This document shows, in pieces, positions 8,501 to 17,535 of a stretch of 64,000 nucleotides of DNA. Every line of letters begins with the position of its first letter. Positions within the stretch are counted from its first letter, which is position 1. The stretch covers positions 1 through 64,000 of the forward strand of contig CACGZG010000006.1 of the NCBI GenBank assembly GCA_902577525.1. The letters run 5' to 3'. Origin of the DNA: an uncultured Pelagibacteraceae bacterium (lineage in GTDB: Bacteria; Pseudomonadota; Alphaproteobacteria; Pelagibacterales; Pelagibacteraceae). The translations under genes were made by a program, and so were the position numbers. Below the pieces are notes generated by a model that searched no databases, was not told the origin of the DNA, and saw nothing but the letters and a program-made list of their open reading frames with translations.

Positions 8501-10396
8501 AGTTTTTAAAGACTCTGGTGTATCAGCAACTATTGTTGGTTCACAATCAGGGCTGTTTGCGTCTCCCCCTGGACATGATCCAGCTACAGCCATTTCATCA
8601 AAAATTTCCATTCCTCTGGCGTTAATACCTCCGCCATAAGCAACAAATAAAGTTTTAACTGGATTTGTTTTATCTCTTAATTCCTCAATTCTAGGAACGG
8701 CAGAAGCATTGTTTCTCATCATTCCATCACCAATTACGATAACATAATTTAATTGACACTCTGAGTTCTCATCGTAAGCCTCAAAATCATTATTAAAATA
8801 ATCAAGCGCCATAATAGAGTATGCGTTAGCGTCAGTACCCCAAGCTAAACCTTGAGGAATTAGATTGTCTAGAATTCTCGTGTATCCTTCAGCACTTATT
8901 CCTACATTTAAACATGAGTCTCTATTACATTGTAATGATTGTCCGTCTGGATGATCACCATTCCACCCACCGTAATATGTACAACCATCATTAAAATGAC
9001 AGAATCTTCCACCTCTAGCTCCTGTTCTTCGACCACCAGTTTCTCCAGCATTCCAGTGTCCATAACCAAAGTGAGCACCACTGGTTAAAGTTGTGTCACT
9101 TATAATGGCACTCATTGCTTTTTTAACACCAACCCATCTTGATACGACTCCACCACCCATTTGTAAAAGCCAAGAAGTATCTCTATTTTCTGCAGTAAAT
9201 AAATTTTCATTGAAAACATCTATAGTTCCTCTTGTTGTCCCAACTAAAATTCTATCCGATGTTACATGAATACCAATTGGTTGGTTAAATCTAACGGAGT
9301 TAGCTCTAAGAGCTCCAGAAGCTTCTATATTTGCTCCATTATTTCGTCTTCCAGTCCCTGCTCTTGCTAATATTGTATAAGTTGTATTTGTATCAAGCCG
9401 AACTTTTTGAATGACATGTCTTCTTGATGAAGTTATATATAAAATATCATCATCATCAGGTGAAACATCGATACCTACTACGTCTGCTAATTGTGTATCT
9501 AAATTTCCACGATTTACTCTAGTATAAAGTCTGGTGGCCGCGTTATTGGTAATTCGAAAAGCTTCACCATCTCTTTCCATGGTATACCCATATATATGAA
9601 CTCGGCCTAAATATAACATTGAGGCATCACTGTTAACTGCAATTCTCCAAGTAAGCCTACCAAGACGTGCAAATGAATTATTAAGATTTCCTGTAAAAGT
9701 CTGTACACCGCTACTCATGCCTGAATTTAAATTGAATGATACAAATGCTGAAGAATTACCCACTCTACCAGTAACGAACAAAAAGTGTTCGTCTCCTATT
9801 TGTTGATAATCCAATCCTTGAATTGTCAGTCCAAGTTCCAGGTATATCTTGCAATCCTGTCCATCCTCAGAATATCCAACAATTGCTTGATCATCTCTTA
9901 GTTGACGATCGTTAGATCTGAAGAAAAATATATCCGTATTTGTAATTGCTCCATTATCGGTAGTTAATTCTTCTGCAAATCTTAAATCGGCAGTGTGCCG
10001 TGCAACCGTATTTTTTGTTATGGCTCCACCATAACCCATTCCTGTAGATGACAGGGTACATGTGTCTGATGTATTACCAGTATATCTTCCAACATTATCA
10101 TTAAACTCTCTGTTTCTAGTTCCATCAGCATTAAATTTTACTACTCCGTTATTTCTAAACTGTGATGCAAGAATATCTCCATTTGAATCGTAAATTGCAT
10201 TTGGTACATACTGAATGGCATCTCTATTACTCATTCTACGTCTCATACTTGCTGAACTATCAATTAAAATCAGAATATTAGCAGGGACATCTCCCTCTCC
10301 TGAACCAGGAGGAACTGGTTTTGCATCAACTTTAGATACAAATGCAATCTCTAATAAGATGAAAAAGAATAAAAAATATTTTGCAAAATGTTTCAT
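5549..10396 (-). CDS. pilY1: PilY1/PilC-like type IV pilus biogenesis/adhesin protein with vWA domain
   Basis: Signal peptide, MIDAS-like 'LILIDSSASM', PilY1 C-terminal propeller features ('GANSGVLHAINAETGAEEWGFIPP'), in minor-pilin operon. Confidence 0.88.
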   Translation of the reverse strand: MKHFAKYFLFFFILLEIAFVSKVDAKPVPPGSGEGDVPANILILIDSSASMRRRMSNRDAIQYVPNAIYDSNGDILASQFRNNGVVKFNADGTRNREFNDNVGRYTGNTSDTCTLSSTGMGYGGAITKNTVARHTADLRFAEELTTDNGAITNTDIFFFRSNDRQLRDDQAIVGYSEDGQDCKIYLELGLTIQGLDYQQIGDEHFLFVTGRVGNSSAFVSFNLNSGMSSGVQTFTGNLNNSFARLGRLTWRIAVNSDASMLYLGRVHIYGYTMERDGEAFRITNNAATRLYTRVNRGNLDTQLADVVGIDVSPDDDDILYITSSRRHVIQKVRLDTNTTYTILARAGTGRRNNGANIEASGALRANSVRFNQPIGIHVTSDRILVGTTRGTIDVFNENLFTAENRDTSWLLQMGGGVVSRWVGVKKAMSAIISDTTLTSGAHFGYGHWNAGETGGRRTGARGGRFCHFNDGCTYYGGWNGDHPDGQSLQCNRDSCLNVGISAEGYTRILDNLIPQGLAWGTDANAYSIMALDYFNNDFEAYDENSECQLNYVIVIGDGMMRNNASAVPRIEELRDKTNPVKTLFVAYGGGINARGMEIFDEMAVAGSCPGGDANSPDCEPTIVADTPESLKTQLTAKIRQILAERLSFTAPSITATVQEGGSLYQAQFSYEQFGEWQGTILRKTLNADGTVIHEMDAAGNWDASVEIRKQATIADAADTRNLWSAIPGSPYLGNWDNFNTDNSDDITELFELYGFDIADYHNATSYCATNGYVGDNGTSDDLLGLINFMKGTDYFDYDGDCDVTEVRSHVLGDIYHSQLIEVGPPDASIEFTGANEEAYYRATNNYQSFVAKHASRRNVIYAGANSGVLHAINAETGAEEWGFIPPFIAGLLPSLMNADLSGKIDGKKGGTNAIFGVDGSPVVHDVFIRGINERGELENQRNWHTILFVPYGRGGAGFSVLDVTNPILKDNLGPIHMFSVFNDAINSTVYMADHEGQITTYPYSSGSVSIQDSLEAIKAGENLDTAFTADGGDDSLNPDHSSYCDSSDNPDVIQDCTNQDAIAVCQFNDTDVMTTTGLFHSDAAGTASCFKGTKFRFSDLKPQANADGTVPKSSLKVTERVDGTLQTIDFTSAEYENDNLVITFPTEKTYNAGGSPLESSPTNQFTVATSCTAATDIPVQYDYSQLGETWSAPRIFRIPSETLADRNNSSKDRYVAVMGAGMGATNLCAGSAVFIVNLDRDDEEGIEPGTIYGATTNGGPITIVDTVVTREAVTTTITKDDGTTETVTTQAATKVAGQHTPNGSDIGNSLPASAVVITPDTAFNIPWRGAMVYFNDLEGKITKLNLTSSTKNDADLFDQTTLFRLDANTVNKRYSYFSMDAGIGQTTRDFWLFGGTGNFNDIGGGSKFMDNILYAVKDPNYPYFDHLNGAHVPRETDDDFLAEAHKGANAAASIDNAVVCKDTTGKISCDDGPSSGQQAWVVHLDTPDGKGPNENSNNTFRKLSAAPTLFKGQVYFPIYEPPQGANPCNIGNAFICVVDDECGSNNSHLLSRGGVPNGKNCEFVREGILSELVIFGDKLFANVAGPKEDAETLYSILAAAGEVETSRGSWRESGY

Positions 10397-10399
10397 AAT

Positions 10400-10912
10400 T
10401 TAATTTACTGCTAAAATAACCTCTTCTCCTATTGTAAAATCTATCAATTCTTCTGTCGAAATATCAAGAGTTTCTATCGTGCCATTGTAATCTTTTGTTT
10501 TTGCATAAAGAATTTTGTCTTGGCCAACACTAATATCTTTATAGCCAAACCAATTTTTATTCTCAACTTCCTTACTCAAATTTCCATAGGTAACTTTGGC
10601 AAATTTATATATTTCATATTCATTTACTCCAACATCCATGGTTTCTAATCGGATCCCAACAATTTTTGATTGATAAACAAAGACATGGATGTAAGAATTT
10701 TCTAGATTACTTTTTGGACAATAATCTGCAGCATAACCCATGTACTGAACAGTGTTCCATTCATCAAAATCTTCCTCTGAATAACCATCAATAATAAAAA
10801 AAGTTTTTTTTGCGCTTGAGACCTTAGTGCCTGTTAATTTAAGTGCATCACAAGCTAAAGAGTTATTAGTGAATAAAATAAAAACAAAAATGATAAGGAA
10901 ATTTTTATTCAT
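10400..10912 (-). CDS. Unknown secreted protein in the minor-pilin operon (ORF track start 11011; start at 10912 preferred)
   Basis: Signal-peptide-like 'MNKNFLIIFVFILFTNNSLAC'; the longer ORF would overlap pilX. Confidence 0.6.
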   Translation of the reverse strand: MNKNFLIIFVFILFTNNSLACDALKLTGTKVSSAKKTFFIIDGYSEEDFDEWNTVQYMGYAADYCPKSNLENSYIHVFVYQSKIVGIRLETMDVGVNEYEIYKFAKVTYGNLSKEVENKNWFGYKDISVGQDKILYAKTKDYNGTIETLDISTEELIDFTIGEEVILAVN

Positions 10913-10982
10913 AAGAATATTATAAATTTTTGAGTTTATTTTTAAAAGACTCTTTTTATAGAAATTACTTATTTTGAGCATA

Positions 10983-11828
10983 TCAATTTGACACAACAAC
11001 CACAGTTTCAAGGGCTACTAAGATGTCTGGTCTTTTTCCATCAATTTCAGCCCAGCCTTCAGCAGTAAAACCCGAGTTAATATCAGCGCTACTTTTTGAA
11101 TCGCTTTTATCCATCATATAGCCACAGCCATAAATTTTATACGCGGTGCCTGATGATTGTGTATTAGTAGTAGTTTTTTTTAAACTAGCTCCTGCTCCAC
11201 GAAAATTTGCAGTTCCAATATTGACGATAAAATACTCATACCTAAATCTATCCATGTGGGCTTTTTCTTTTTGAATAGTGTCTGCATCAGTTAAATTATC
11301 AAGAGAAGCATCTGAAAAAACTTGTTGTATTAATGATCCAAAGTTTTTATTCACCGCATGGGCTGCAACTGCCAATGTATTTGAATGAGTAGTGCCATCT
11401 ATTTCGACATTACTTTTAGCAATATTTCTGTAACTATTGAAGCACGGAGTTTTTGTAACCACATTTCTGTTAGTGGGTAAATCTCTTCTATCAACATATC
11501 TTGACATTCCTTGAACCGCCGTACTTTTCATTTGCTCGATCATCGAATCCCAACTTGCTCTTTCATCACTAGTCATTCCTGAGGTGTCCTCAGATTCAAC
11601 TGTTGATGTTGAAATCCAGGGACCCATTCTTTGGTTGATTATCCATTTTTCTCCTTCGAGCAATGCAGTCTCAGCTACATAAAAAGTTTGTTGGTATTCA
11701 TCGCTAGAATTATTACTTTGGTGATCAGTTGATGAAATAACAATAAGCGCTCCTCCCATCAATGACATTACAAGTAAAAGTAAAAGTGATAAAACTAATG
11801 CAAATCCTTTTTCATTTTTACGTTTCAT
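10983..11828 (-). CDS. pilX: PilX-like minor pilin
   Basis: 'KGFALVLSLLLLLVMSLMGGALIVIS' N-terminus without Glu5, typical of PilX; operon position. Confidence 0.8.
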   Translation of the reverse strand: MKRKNEKGFALVLSLLLLLVMSLMGGALIVISSTDHQSNNSSDEYQQTFYVAETALLEGEKWIINQRMGPWISTSTVESEDTSGMTSDERASWDSMIEQMKSTAVQGMSRYVDRRDLPTNRNVVTKTPCFNSYRNIAKSNVEIDGTTHSNTLAVAAHAVNKNFGSLIQQVFSDASLDNLTDADTIQKEKAHMDRFRYEYFIVNIGTANFRGAGASLKKTTTNTQSSGTAYKIYGCGYMMDKSDSKSSADINSGFTAEGWAEIDGKRPDILVALETVVVVSN

Positions 11829-11830
11829 GA

Positions 11831-12751
11831 TTATATCCCACTTCCTATATTTCTTGTGTGGATGGTAACGACAACTGAATCTCTCAATTTAGTATCATCA
11901 AAATTATGTCCTCTGTCTCCCAAACCTTTTACATAACGAGGTTTGCCTGCTGCAGATTTAAATTTATAGAAATTACTTTTTGATCTAAAAGTAATTATTA
12001 AGTCAACTGCTCTTATTTTATAAAGATTATCCCTAGCCGCGGTATCTGAACCAGGACGAGGCAATGGAGAAAGCACTCTACCTTCAGCATCCAGTGGAAC
12101 AAATTCCATATCCACTATGTGATCACGAATTTTTTGTCCAACATAACATTCGGGACAATTATCAACCCAAGTACCACTTTCAGAGTCTATTGGTTGAGAC
12201 CAGCTTCTAAGAGATTTATATGCAGCATACCTTTGTCCATCACCATCTGTAATTGGTGCAGCATAATAGGTAATCTTATATCTCTTATATGGTTGAGTTG
12301 TATCATTTTGATTAAAATCATCATAAACTATATGTATTCTGTCACAACATTTACTGCCTTCGTCTGGGTGACCTTGTGTTTCTATTTTGCCATAAGAACC
12401 TTCCGCTGGTCCTAAAGCACTCTCACCTTTTTCTATAATTATTGGATCATGACTTTCTGCAATGCTAGTATTACCACCTACAAATTCTAAATAACTTCTA
12501 TTAGGTAAACCAAGAGTGTTAGTACCTAACACATATTTAAAACCCGCCATTCTAATGTCTCTCATCATCATTTCCACAATATCTCTACCAGATCGACTAA
12601 TTTTTGCTCTCTCTGTTACCTGGCTATAGCTATTATTAACAACTGTATATGTTGTATAAATTGCTCCCATCATTATCGATGAAATCACAACTCCAATGAG
12701 CATCTCTAAAAGAGTTAAACCTGCAATATTTTTAAATTGATTTTTTTTCAT
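11831..12751 (-). CDS. pilW: PilW-like minor pilin
   Basis: Prepilin site 'AG|LTLLEMLIGVVISSIMMG'; operon position. Confidence 0.83.
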   Translation of the reverse strand: MKKNQFKNIAGLTLLEMLIGVVISSIMMGAIYTTYTVVNNSYSQVTERAKISRSGRDIVEMMMRDIRMAGFKYVLGTNTLGLPNRSYLEFVGGNTSIAESHDPIIIEKGESALGPAEGSYGKIETQGHPDEGSKCCDRIHIVYDDFNQNDTTQPYKRYKITYYAAPITDGDGQRYAAYKSLRSWSQPIDSESGTWVDNCPECYVGQKIRDHIVDMEFVPLDAEGRVLSPLPRPGSDTAARDNLYKIRAVDLIITFRSKSNFYKFKSAAGKPRYVKGLGDRGHNFDDTKLRDSVVVTIHTRNIGSGI

Positions 12752-13455
12752 TTTCTTGTGTTGTAATCAGCTTGAAAGTATAAAAACTTTCTTTTTTTCC
12801 CATTGTTTAAATTAACCTGAATTCTTCCAATATACATTCCGTTATCATTAATTCGGGGGTCAATGTAATTTGAACAAGCATCATTCCATCTGCAAATTTT
12901 ATACATTTTTACTTTTTTGATATCTCGATCACCTCTACATTTTAAATAACGATCCTCTCCAAATATTGTCATCCATTTCTGCTCTTTATTTTGTGGACCA
13001 TCTGAAAATTGTGAACTGTAAATACTTGTTGGCGCACTTGAGCTTGGTGAACTTTCTTGTTGTTCTGTTGTACCAGTTGTACCAAGAGCAGCAGTAGCTA
13101 AATTTGACGATCCACATGCTCCCGTAAAAAATTCCACATTATCGTGAGCTAAATGTTCCGTAAATCTTCTTGCAGTTTCTCTTTCTTCCTCATTAATTGT
13201 CACTGTACCATCAATACTTATAGCAACTTTATCTACATTTGGATCTACTCCATAAACAGCATCTTTATAACCAATGATATCTTCTGCAATCATGCTAACT
13301 AAGTAATTAGCTTTAGTTCTCTCTCCAGATGTATCAATTGATTGTACTGAATAATTTACCATTTGAAGTATAGCAATAAAACCAATACCAACAATTGCTG
13401 TTGAAATAAGTCCTTCTAAAATTGTTAGACCTAAAATATTTTTTATTTTTCTCAT
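12748..13455 (-). CDS. pilV: PilV-like minor pilin
   Basis: Prepilin site 'LG|LTILEGLISTAIVGIG'; operon position. Confidence 0.82.
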   Translation of the reverse strand: MRKIKNILGLTILEGLISTAIVGIGFIAILQMVNYSVQSIDTSGERTKANYLVSMIAEDIIGYKDAVYGVDPNVDKVAISIDGTVTINEEERETARRFTEHLAHDNVEFFTGACGSSNLATAALGTTGTTEQQESSPSSSAPTSIYSSQFSDGPQNKEQKWMTIFGEDRYLKCRGDRDIKKVKMYKICRWNDACSNYIDPRINDNGMYIGRIQVNLNNGKKRKFLYFQADYNTRK

Positions 13456-13458
13456 ATA

Positions 13459-13486
13459 ATTGCAAAACCCATTATTGCAAAACCCA
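13459..13486. repeat. 15-bp-period tandem duplication at the end of the FimT/PilE-like gene
   Basis: ATTGCAAAACCCA at 13459-13471 and 13474-13486; minus strand TGGGTTTTGCAATAA-TGGGTTTTGCAATTATATG. Confidence 0.9.
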
Positions 13487-14188
13487 CTCTAACGTTTTAC
13501 TGCTCCATTTGTCTAAAGTAATTTCTCCAAATCTAGTCCAATCTAAAGAATACATCAAATTATCATCAGCGTCAGCAGGTTCACCAGATGCGTTGACTCC
13601 ACATGCATTATCACCATCTCTTTTACATATTATTAAACTTTCATCGACTACAGAGTCATTGCCTGTTCCACTGAGTAAATCTCCAGCTCCACTAAACCAC
13701 CTAGCATTTTTAGAAAAACATACCGCAGAATCACCTGCTAAATTGGTAGTGATATCCTCGAATGTTACTGACTGAACTTCAATATCGTTTACCTCTGAGC
13801 CATCTACGTCCCAATAATCTGGTGTAGTCATATCACATCTTGAAGATATAGTTGTGTTCCATGTACTATCACCATCATTAATTTTTTGAGCTAAAGTATC
13901 TGTTTTCATACCTCTAGTGGTAAGAGTAACGTTATCATCATTCACACCAATTAAAACTTGCACAAATGCAAATTGGCCTCTTTGAACCTGAGCATTAATA
14001 CTCTCAAATACTTTTTTTACTTTAAGAGCATCAGTTCTTACCTCTCTACCTTTTTTCCACGATGAAAACTTTGGATAAGCTGAAGCAGATATAACTCCGA
14101 TGATTGCGAGAACAACGATCAACTCTAGTATATTAAAACCTTTAATGTTCTTTTCCGGCACCAGCATCAATTTTCCCAGCTTTAACAA
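13472..14188 (-). CDS. Prepilin (FimT/FimU/PilE-like)
   Basis: Prepilin site 'KG|FNILELIVVLAIIGVISASAYPKF'; true start may lie inside the ORF because of pilT overlap. Confidence 0.82.
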   Translation of the reverse strand: MLKLGKLMLVPEKNIKGFNILELIVVLAIIGVISASAYPKFSSWKKGREVRTDALKVKKVFESINAQVQRGQFAFVQVLIGVNDDNVTLTTRGMKTDTLAQKINDGDSTWNTTISSRCDMTTPDYWDVDGSEVNDIEVQSVTFEDITTNLAGDSAVCFSKNARWFSGAGDLLSGTGNDSVVDESLIICKRDGDNACGVNASGEPADADDNLMYSLDWTRFGEITLDKWSSKTLEWVLQ

Positions 14189-15155
14189 GTTCTTCTAATG
14201 ATTTCTGCATTGTTATCATTCCTTCTTTAACAGCAGTTTGCATGATGCTTGGGATTTGATGAATTTTTGACTCTCTTATTAGGTTTTGAATTGGGGCTGT
14301 ACACTTCATCACCTCAAAAGCACCACAACGACCTTGGCCGTCTTTAGTTTTTAAAAGTCTTTGAGTAACAACCATCTTTAACGATGTTGAAATTTGTGCT
14401 CGAATTTGAGCTTGTTGTTCGGGTGGAAACACGTCAATAATTCTATTGATAGTATTTGGTGCACCACTAGTGTGTAATGTTCCAAAAACTAAGTGACCTG
14501 TTTCTGCAGCTGTTAAAGCTAATGAAACTGTTTCTAAATCTCTCATCTCACCTACTAGAATTACATCTGGATCTTCTCGAAGTGCTGCTTTTAATGCACT
14601 TGCAAAAGTTTTGGTTTGTTTTCCCACCTCTCTATGAGAGACAATACTTTTTACATCTTTATGAATAAACTCAACTGGGTCTTCAACAGTAATAATGTTT
14701 GCAGTTCTAGTTTTATTAATTTCATTTATGATGGCTGCAAGGGTTGTTGATTTTCCAGATCCTGTTGGGCCTGTAACAAGAACAAGACCTTTATGCATAT
14801 CAATAATATCATATAAAACTTGCGGTAAATCAAACTGTCCCATTTCAGGAATAACACTTTCTACTCTTCTTAATACTGCAGCAGGTCCTGTGATAGTTTT
14901 ATAAAAATTAGCTCTAAATCTTAATCCACTAAGAGTAACTGAAGAGTCTAGCTCATGCGTTTCAGTAAACCTCTTCATTTCAACTTCATTACAATTAGTT
15001 GATAATAAATCTTGAAGATCTTGAGCCTTAACAATTACTTCTGGAATTTTATGAATTTCTCCTGTTTGTCTAAATGCAAGTGGCCATCCACTTCTAATAT
15101 GAAAGTCCGAAATTTTCTTGTTATTTTTAGCTAGCTCTTCTAATTTTTCAAACAT
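14142..15155 (-). CDS. pilT: PilT/PilU-family type IV pilus retraction ATPase
   Basis: Walker A 'GPTGSGKSTTLA', 'VEDPVEF', 'GEMRDLETVSLALTAAETGHLVFGTLHT', 'IQNLIRE'. Confidence 0.94.
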   Translation of the reverse strand: MFEKLEELAKNNKKISDFHIRSGWPLAFRQTGEIHKIPEVIVKAQDLQDLLSTNCNEVEMKRFTETHELDSSVTLSGLRFRANFYKTITGPAAVLRRVESVIPEMGQFDLPQVLYDIIDMHKGLVLVTGPTGSGKSTTLAAIINEINKTRTANIITVEDPVEFIHKDVKSIVSHREVGKQTKTFASALKAALREDPDVILVGEMRDLETVSLALTAAETGHLVFGTLHTSGAPNTINRIIDVFPPEQQAQIRAQISTSLKMVVTQRLLKTKDGQGRCGAFEVMKCTAPIQNLIRESKIHQIPSIMQTAVKEGMITMQKSLEELVKAGKIDAGAGKEH

Positions 15156-15299
15156 GATAAATTTTTATATAGAATTTTACTTAAAGACAAGATTATACTT
15201 TTTTAATAAATCACAAAGGAATTTATTGCCCATAATGGTCAAAAAACACAAGAATTTTACACCAAATATGGGCATAATTTTTAGTGAATAAAATTTATA

Positions 15300-15331
15300 A
15301 TCATTTAAAAAATACGCATATCATTTAAAAA
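15300..15331. repeat. 12-bp direct repeat ATCATTTAAAAA, 20-bp period, just upstream of 15339 CDS
   Basis: Copies at 15300-15311 and 15320-15331. Confidence 0.75.
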
Positions 15332-15338
15332 TTCTATA

Positions 15339-17465
15339 ATGAAGATTTTGATGACAGGTTTGATGATGAAATTCTTTAAAATAATAACTTTTATAGTTTT
15401 TATTTTTCCAAGCTCAATAGCTTTTGGAGCTGTAAGTGGATTTGTTGACAGCAAAGGTATTACGCAAAAACTTGCACATGGAATAACATTTAAACCAGAT
15501 GGAACTAAAATGTTTGTTGTTGGAATGAGTCAAAATAAAATTTTTGAATTTGATTTATCTACAGCTTTTGATATTTCAACTGCTACCAAAAATTCTAATG
15601 AATATCTTCATTTTTCAGAACAAATAGATGCAAGAGATATAAAATTTAATTCTGATGGTACAAAATTATTTCTTGCTGGATCAGATGATCAAGAAATAAA
15701 TGAGTATAATTTATCAACTGCCTATGATGTTTCAACCAGTGTGCATCAGAATACATATTTTAATGGGGATGGTTTGGATTTTGTAGCTATCGCATTTAAT
15801 ACGAATGGAACAAAACTTTTTATTTATGATAAGACAGGTAATGACTCGATTAAACAATATTCATTGGGTAGTCCCTTTGATCTCTCAAACGCAGTTCTTC
15901 AAAAAGAATATACTGGAACGAGTAGCAAAACTTTAAGACAAATAAATGGGACTCCACAAGGATTTGCATTTAGCTCTGATGGATCTAAAATGTACGTTAC
16001 AGGAGAAGGTACACAAAAAATTAAAGAATTCACACTAAGCACACCTTTTGATTTATCTAATGTAACACTTGAACCAGGAGGTTACGACCTCTCTGGCCAA
16101 ATTGAAGAACCTTCAGGAATTGCATTTAGTGCTGATGGTCTCAAATTATTTATTTTAGATTTCAAAAATAATGCTGCTAATAGAGATGTTAATGAATATG
16201 ATTTAACTTGTGGTTTTGGTGTCATCAGTTGCATCGATCCGACAGCAAATAAAGATGATGTTGCTTCTATTGAAACACAATCTGAAACTACAAAAAAACT
16301 TATACAGCATACAACTTATCCAGTGCTCAATCGTATGGAATGGTTAAGACGAAATAGTGGAAGAATAAATTTAACAAATCAAAATATAAAGTTTCAATTT
16401 AATAATGAAATTTTAAATTCCTTATCAAATAGTTTAATTCCTCTTTATCTTTCTAATGATAATTCAAATGATTTGAATGATCAAAGTTCAAGCTGGTCTT
16501 TTTGGAGTGAGGGCACTATTAGTATTGGGAAAGTTGGGGACGACTCAGCTTCCTCAGCAAAGAATATTAACACATCTGCAATTACACTCGGTGCAGATAA
16601 AAAAGGTGAAGATAATATTATGAGAGGTATTGCATTAAGATTTGGTACTGATGATATAGATGTTGGTACTTTAGGAAGTGCACTTGATATGAGCTCTTTT
16701 GGTTTAACTTTTTACTCAAGTAAACCAAAGGGAGAACAAAGATTTACAGATCACTTATTGGGTATGAGTTTTATAAATTCTAATTTAATTAATAACAGTG
16801 GTTCTGCATCAACAGATGGTGAAAGATACGGTGAACAATTATATGGCTCCCTAAGTTTAAGAGATACATTTTCAAAAAATCGATTAAATTTTACACCTAG
16901 ATTAAAAATTAATTATGGAATAACACATTTAGGAGCATATAAAGAAACTGGATCAACAGGGTTGAACTTAGAATACGAGGATCAATATATTGGAAACTTT
17001 ACATCATCTTTAGGAACAAGTTTAGATAATACTTATGATTTTGAAGTTGGATCTTTTATTCCATATTTTGATTTTGAGTATTATGCAGATATGAGTCCAG
17101 CTTCAAAACAAAAATTCTCTTATATATCTAATGGTGAGAGTTTTACTTTAGAAAATATTGAGAGCACTACTCACAATTTTTCGAGTGGTATTGGATTTGA
17201 TTTTATCTCAGACAGTGGATTAACCTTAATGACGAAATATACCAGAGACCAAGCTCAAAACCATAAAAATGATAGCTTCATAATTGCTTTAGATTATAGA
17301 GGCTCTCAAAGGTCTTCTTATGCCATGTCTATTCAGGACACTTCAGCAAAGCTTTCACATAATAAAGAGTTTAATGATTTCAAGATTAATATAGACAGTC
17401 ATTATGATTTTTTTAAAGACGATCCAGATTATGGAGTTTATTTGAAAATTTCAAACCTTAATTAA
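15339..17465 (+). CDS. Secreted beta-propeller-like repeat protein with C-terminal autotransporter-like beta-barrel (paralog 1)
   Basis: Signal peptide; five ~45-aa repeats 'F.sDGtKlF...i.eynLStpfDvSt'; C-terminal barrel-like alternating strands. Confidence 0.7.
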   Translation: MKILMTGLMMKFFKIITFIVFIFPSSIAFGAVSGFVDSKGITQKLAHGITFKPDGTKMFVVGMSQNKIFEFDLSTAFDISTATKNSNEYLHFSEQIDARDIKFNSDGTKLFLAGSDDQEINEYNLSTAYDVSTSVHQNTYFNGDGLDFVAIAFNTNGTKLFIYDKTGNDSIKQYSLGSPFDLSNAVLQKEYTGTSSKTLRQINGTPQGFAFSSDGSKMYVTGEGTQKIKEFTLSTPFDLSNVTLEPGGYDLSGQIEEPSGIAFSADGLKLFILDFKNNAANRDVNEYDLTCGFGVISCIDPTANKDDVASIETQSETTKKLIQHTTYPVLNRMEWLRRNSGRINLTNQNIKFQFNNEILNSLSNSLIPLYLSNDNSNDLNDQSSSWSFWSEGTISIGKVGDDSASSAKNINTSAITLGADKKGEDNIMRGIALRFGTDDIDVGTLGSALDMSSFGLTFYSSKPKGEQRFTDHLLGMSFINSNLINNSGSASTDGERYGEQLYGSLSLRDTFSKNRLNFTPRLKINYGITHLGAYKETGSTGLNLEYEDQYIGNFTSSLGTSLDNTYDFEVGSFIPYFDFEYYADMSPASKQKFSYISNGESFTLENIESTTHNFSSGIGFDFISDSGLTLMTKYTRDQAQNHKNDSFIIALDYRGSQRSSYAMSIQDTSAKLSHNKEFNDFKINIDSHYDFFKDDPDYGVYLKISNLN

Positions 17466-17535
17466 GCTAAATTTTTAAAAAAATTTTGAATAAATTAAAA
17501 GATGAATTAAATTATAATTTAGGTAAAAAACTTTC

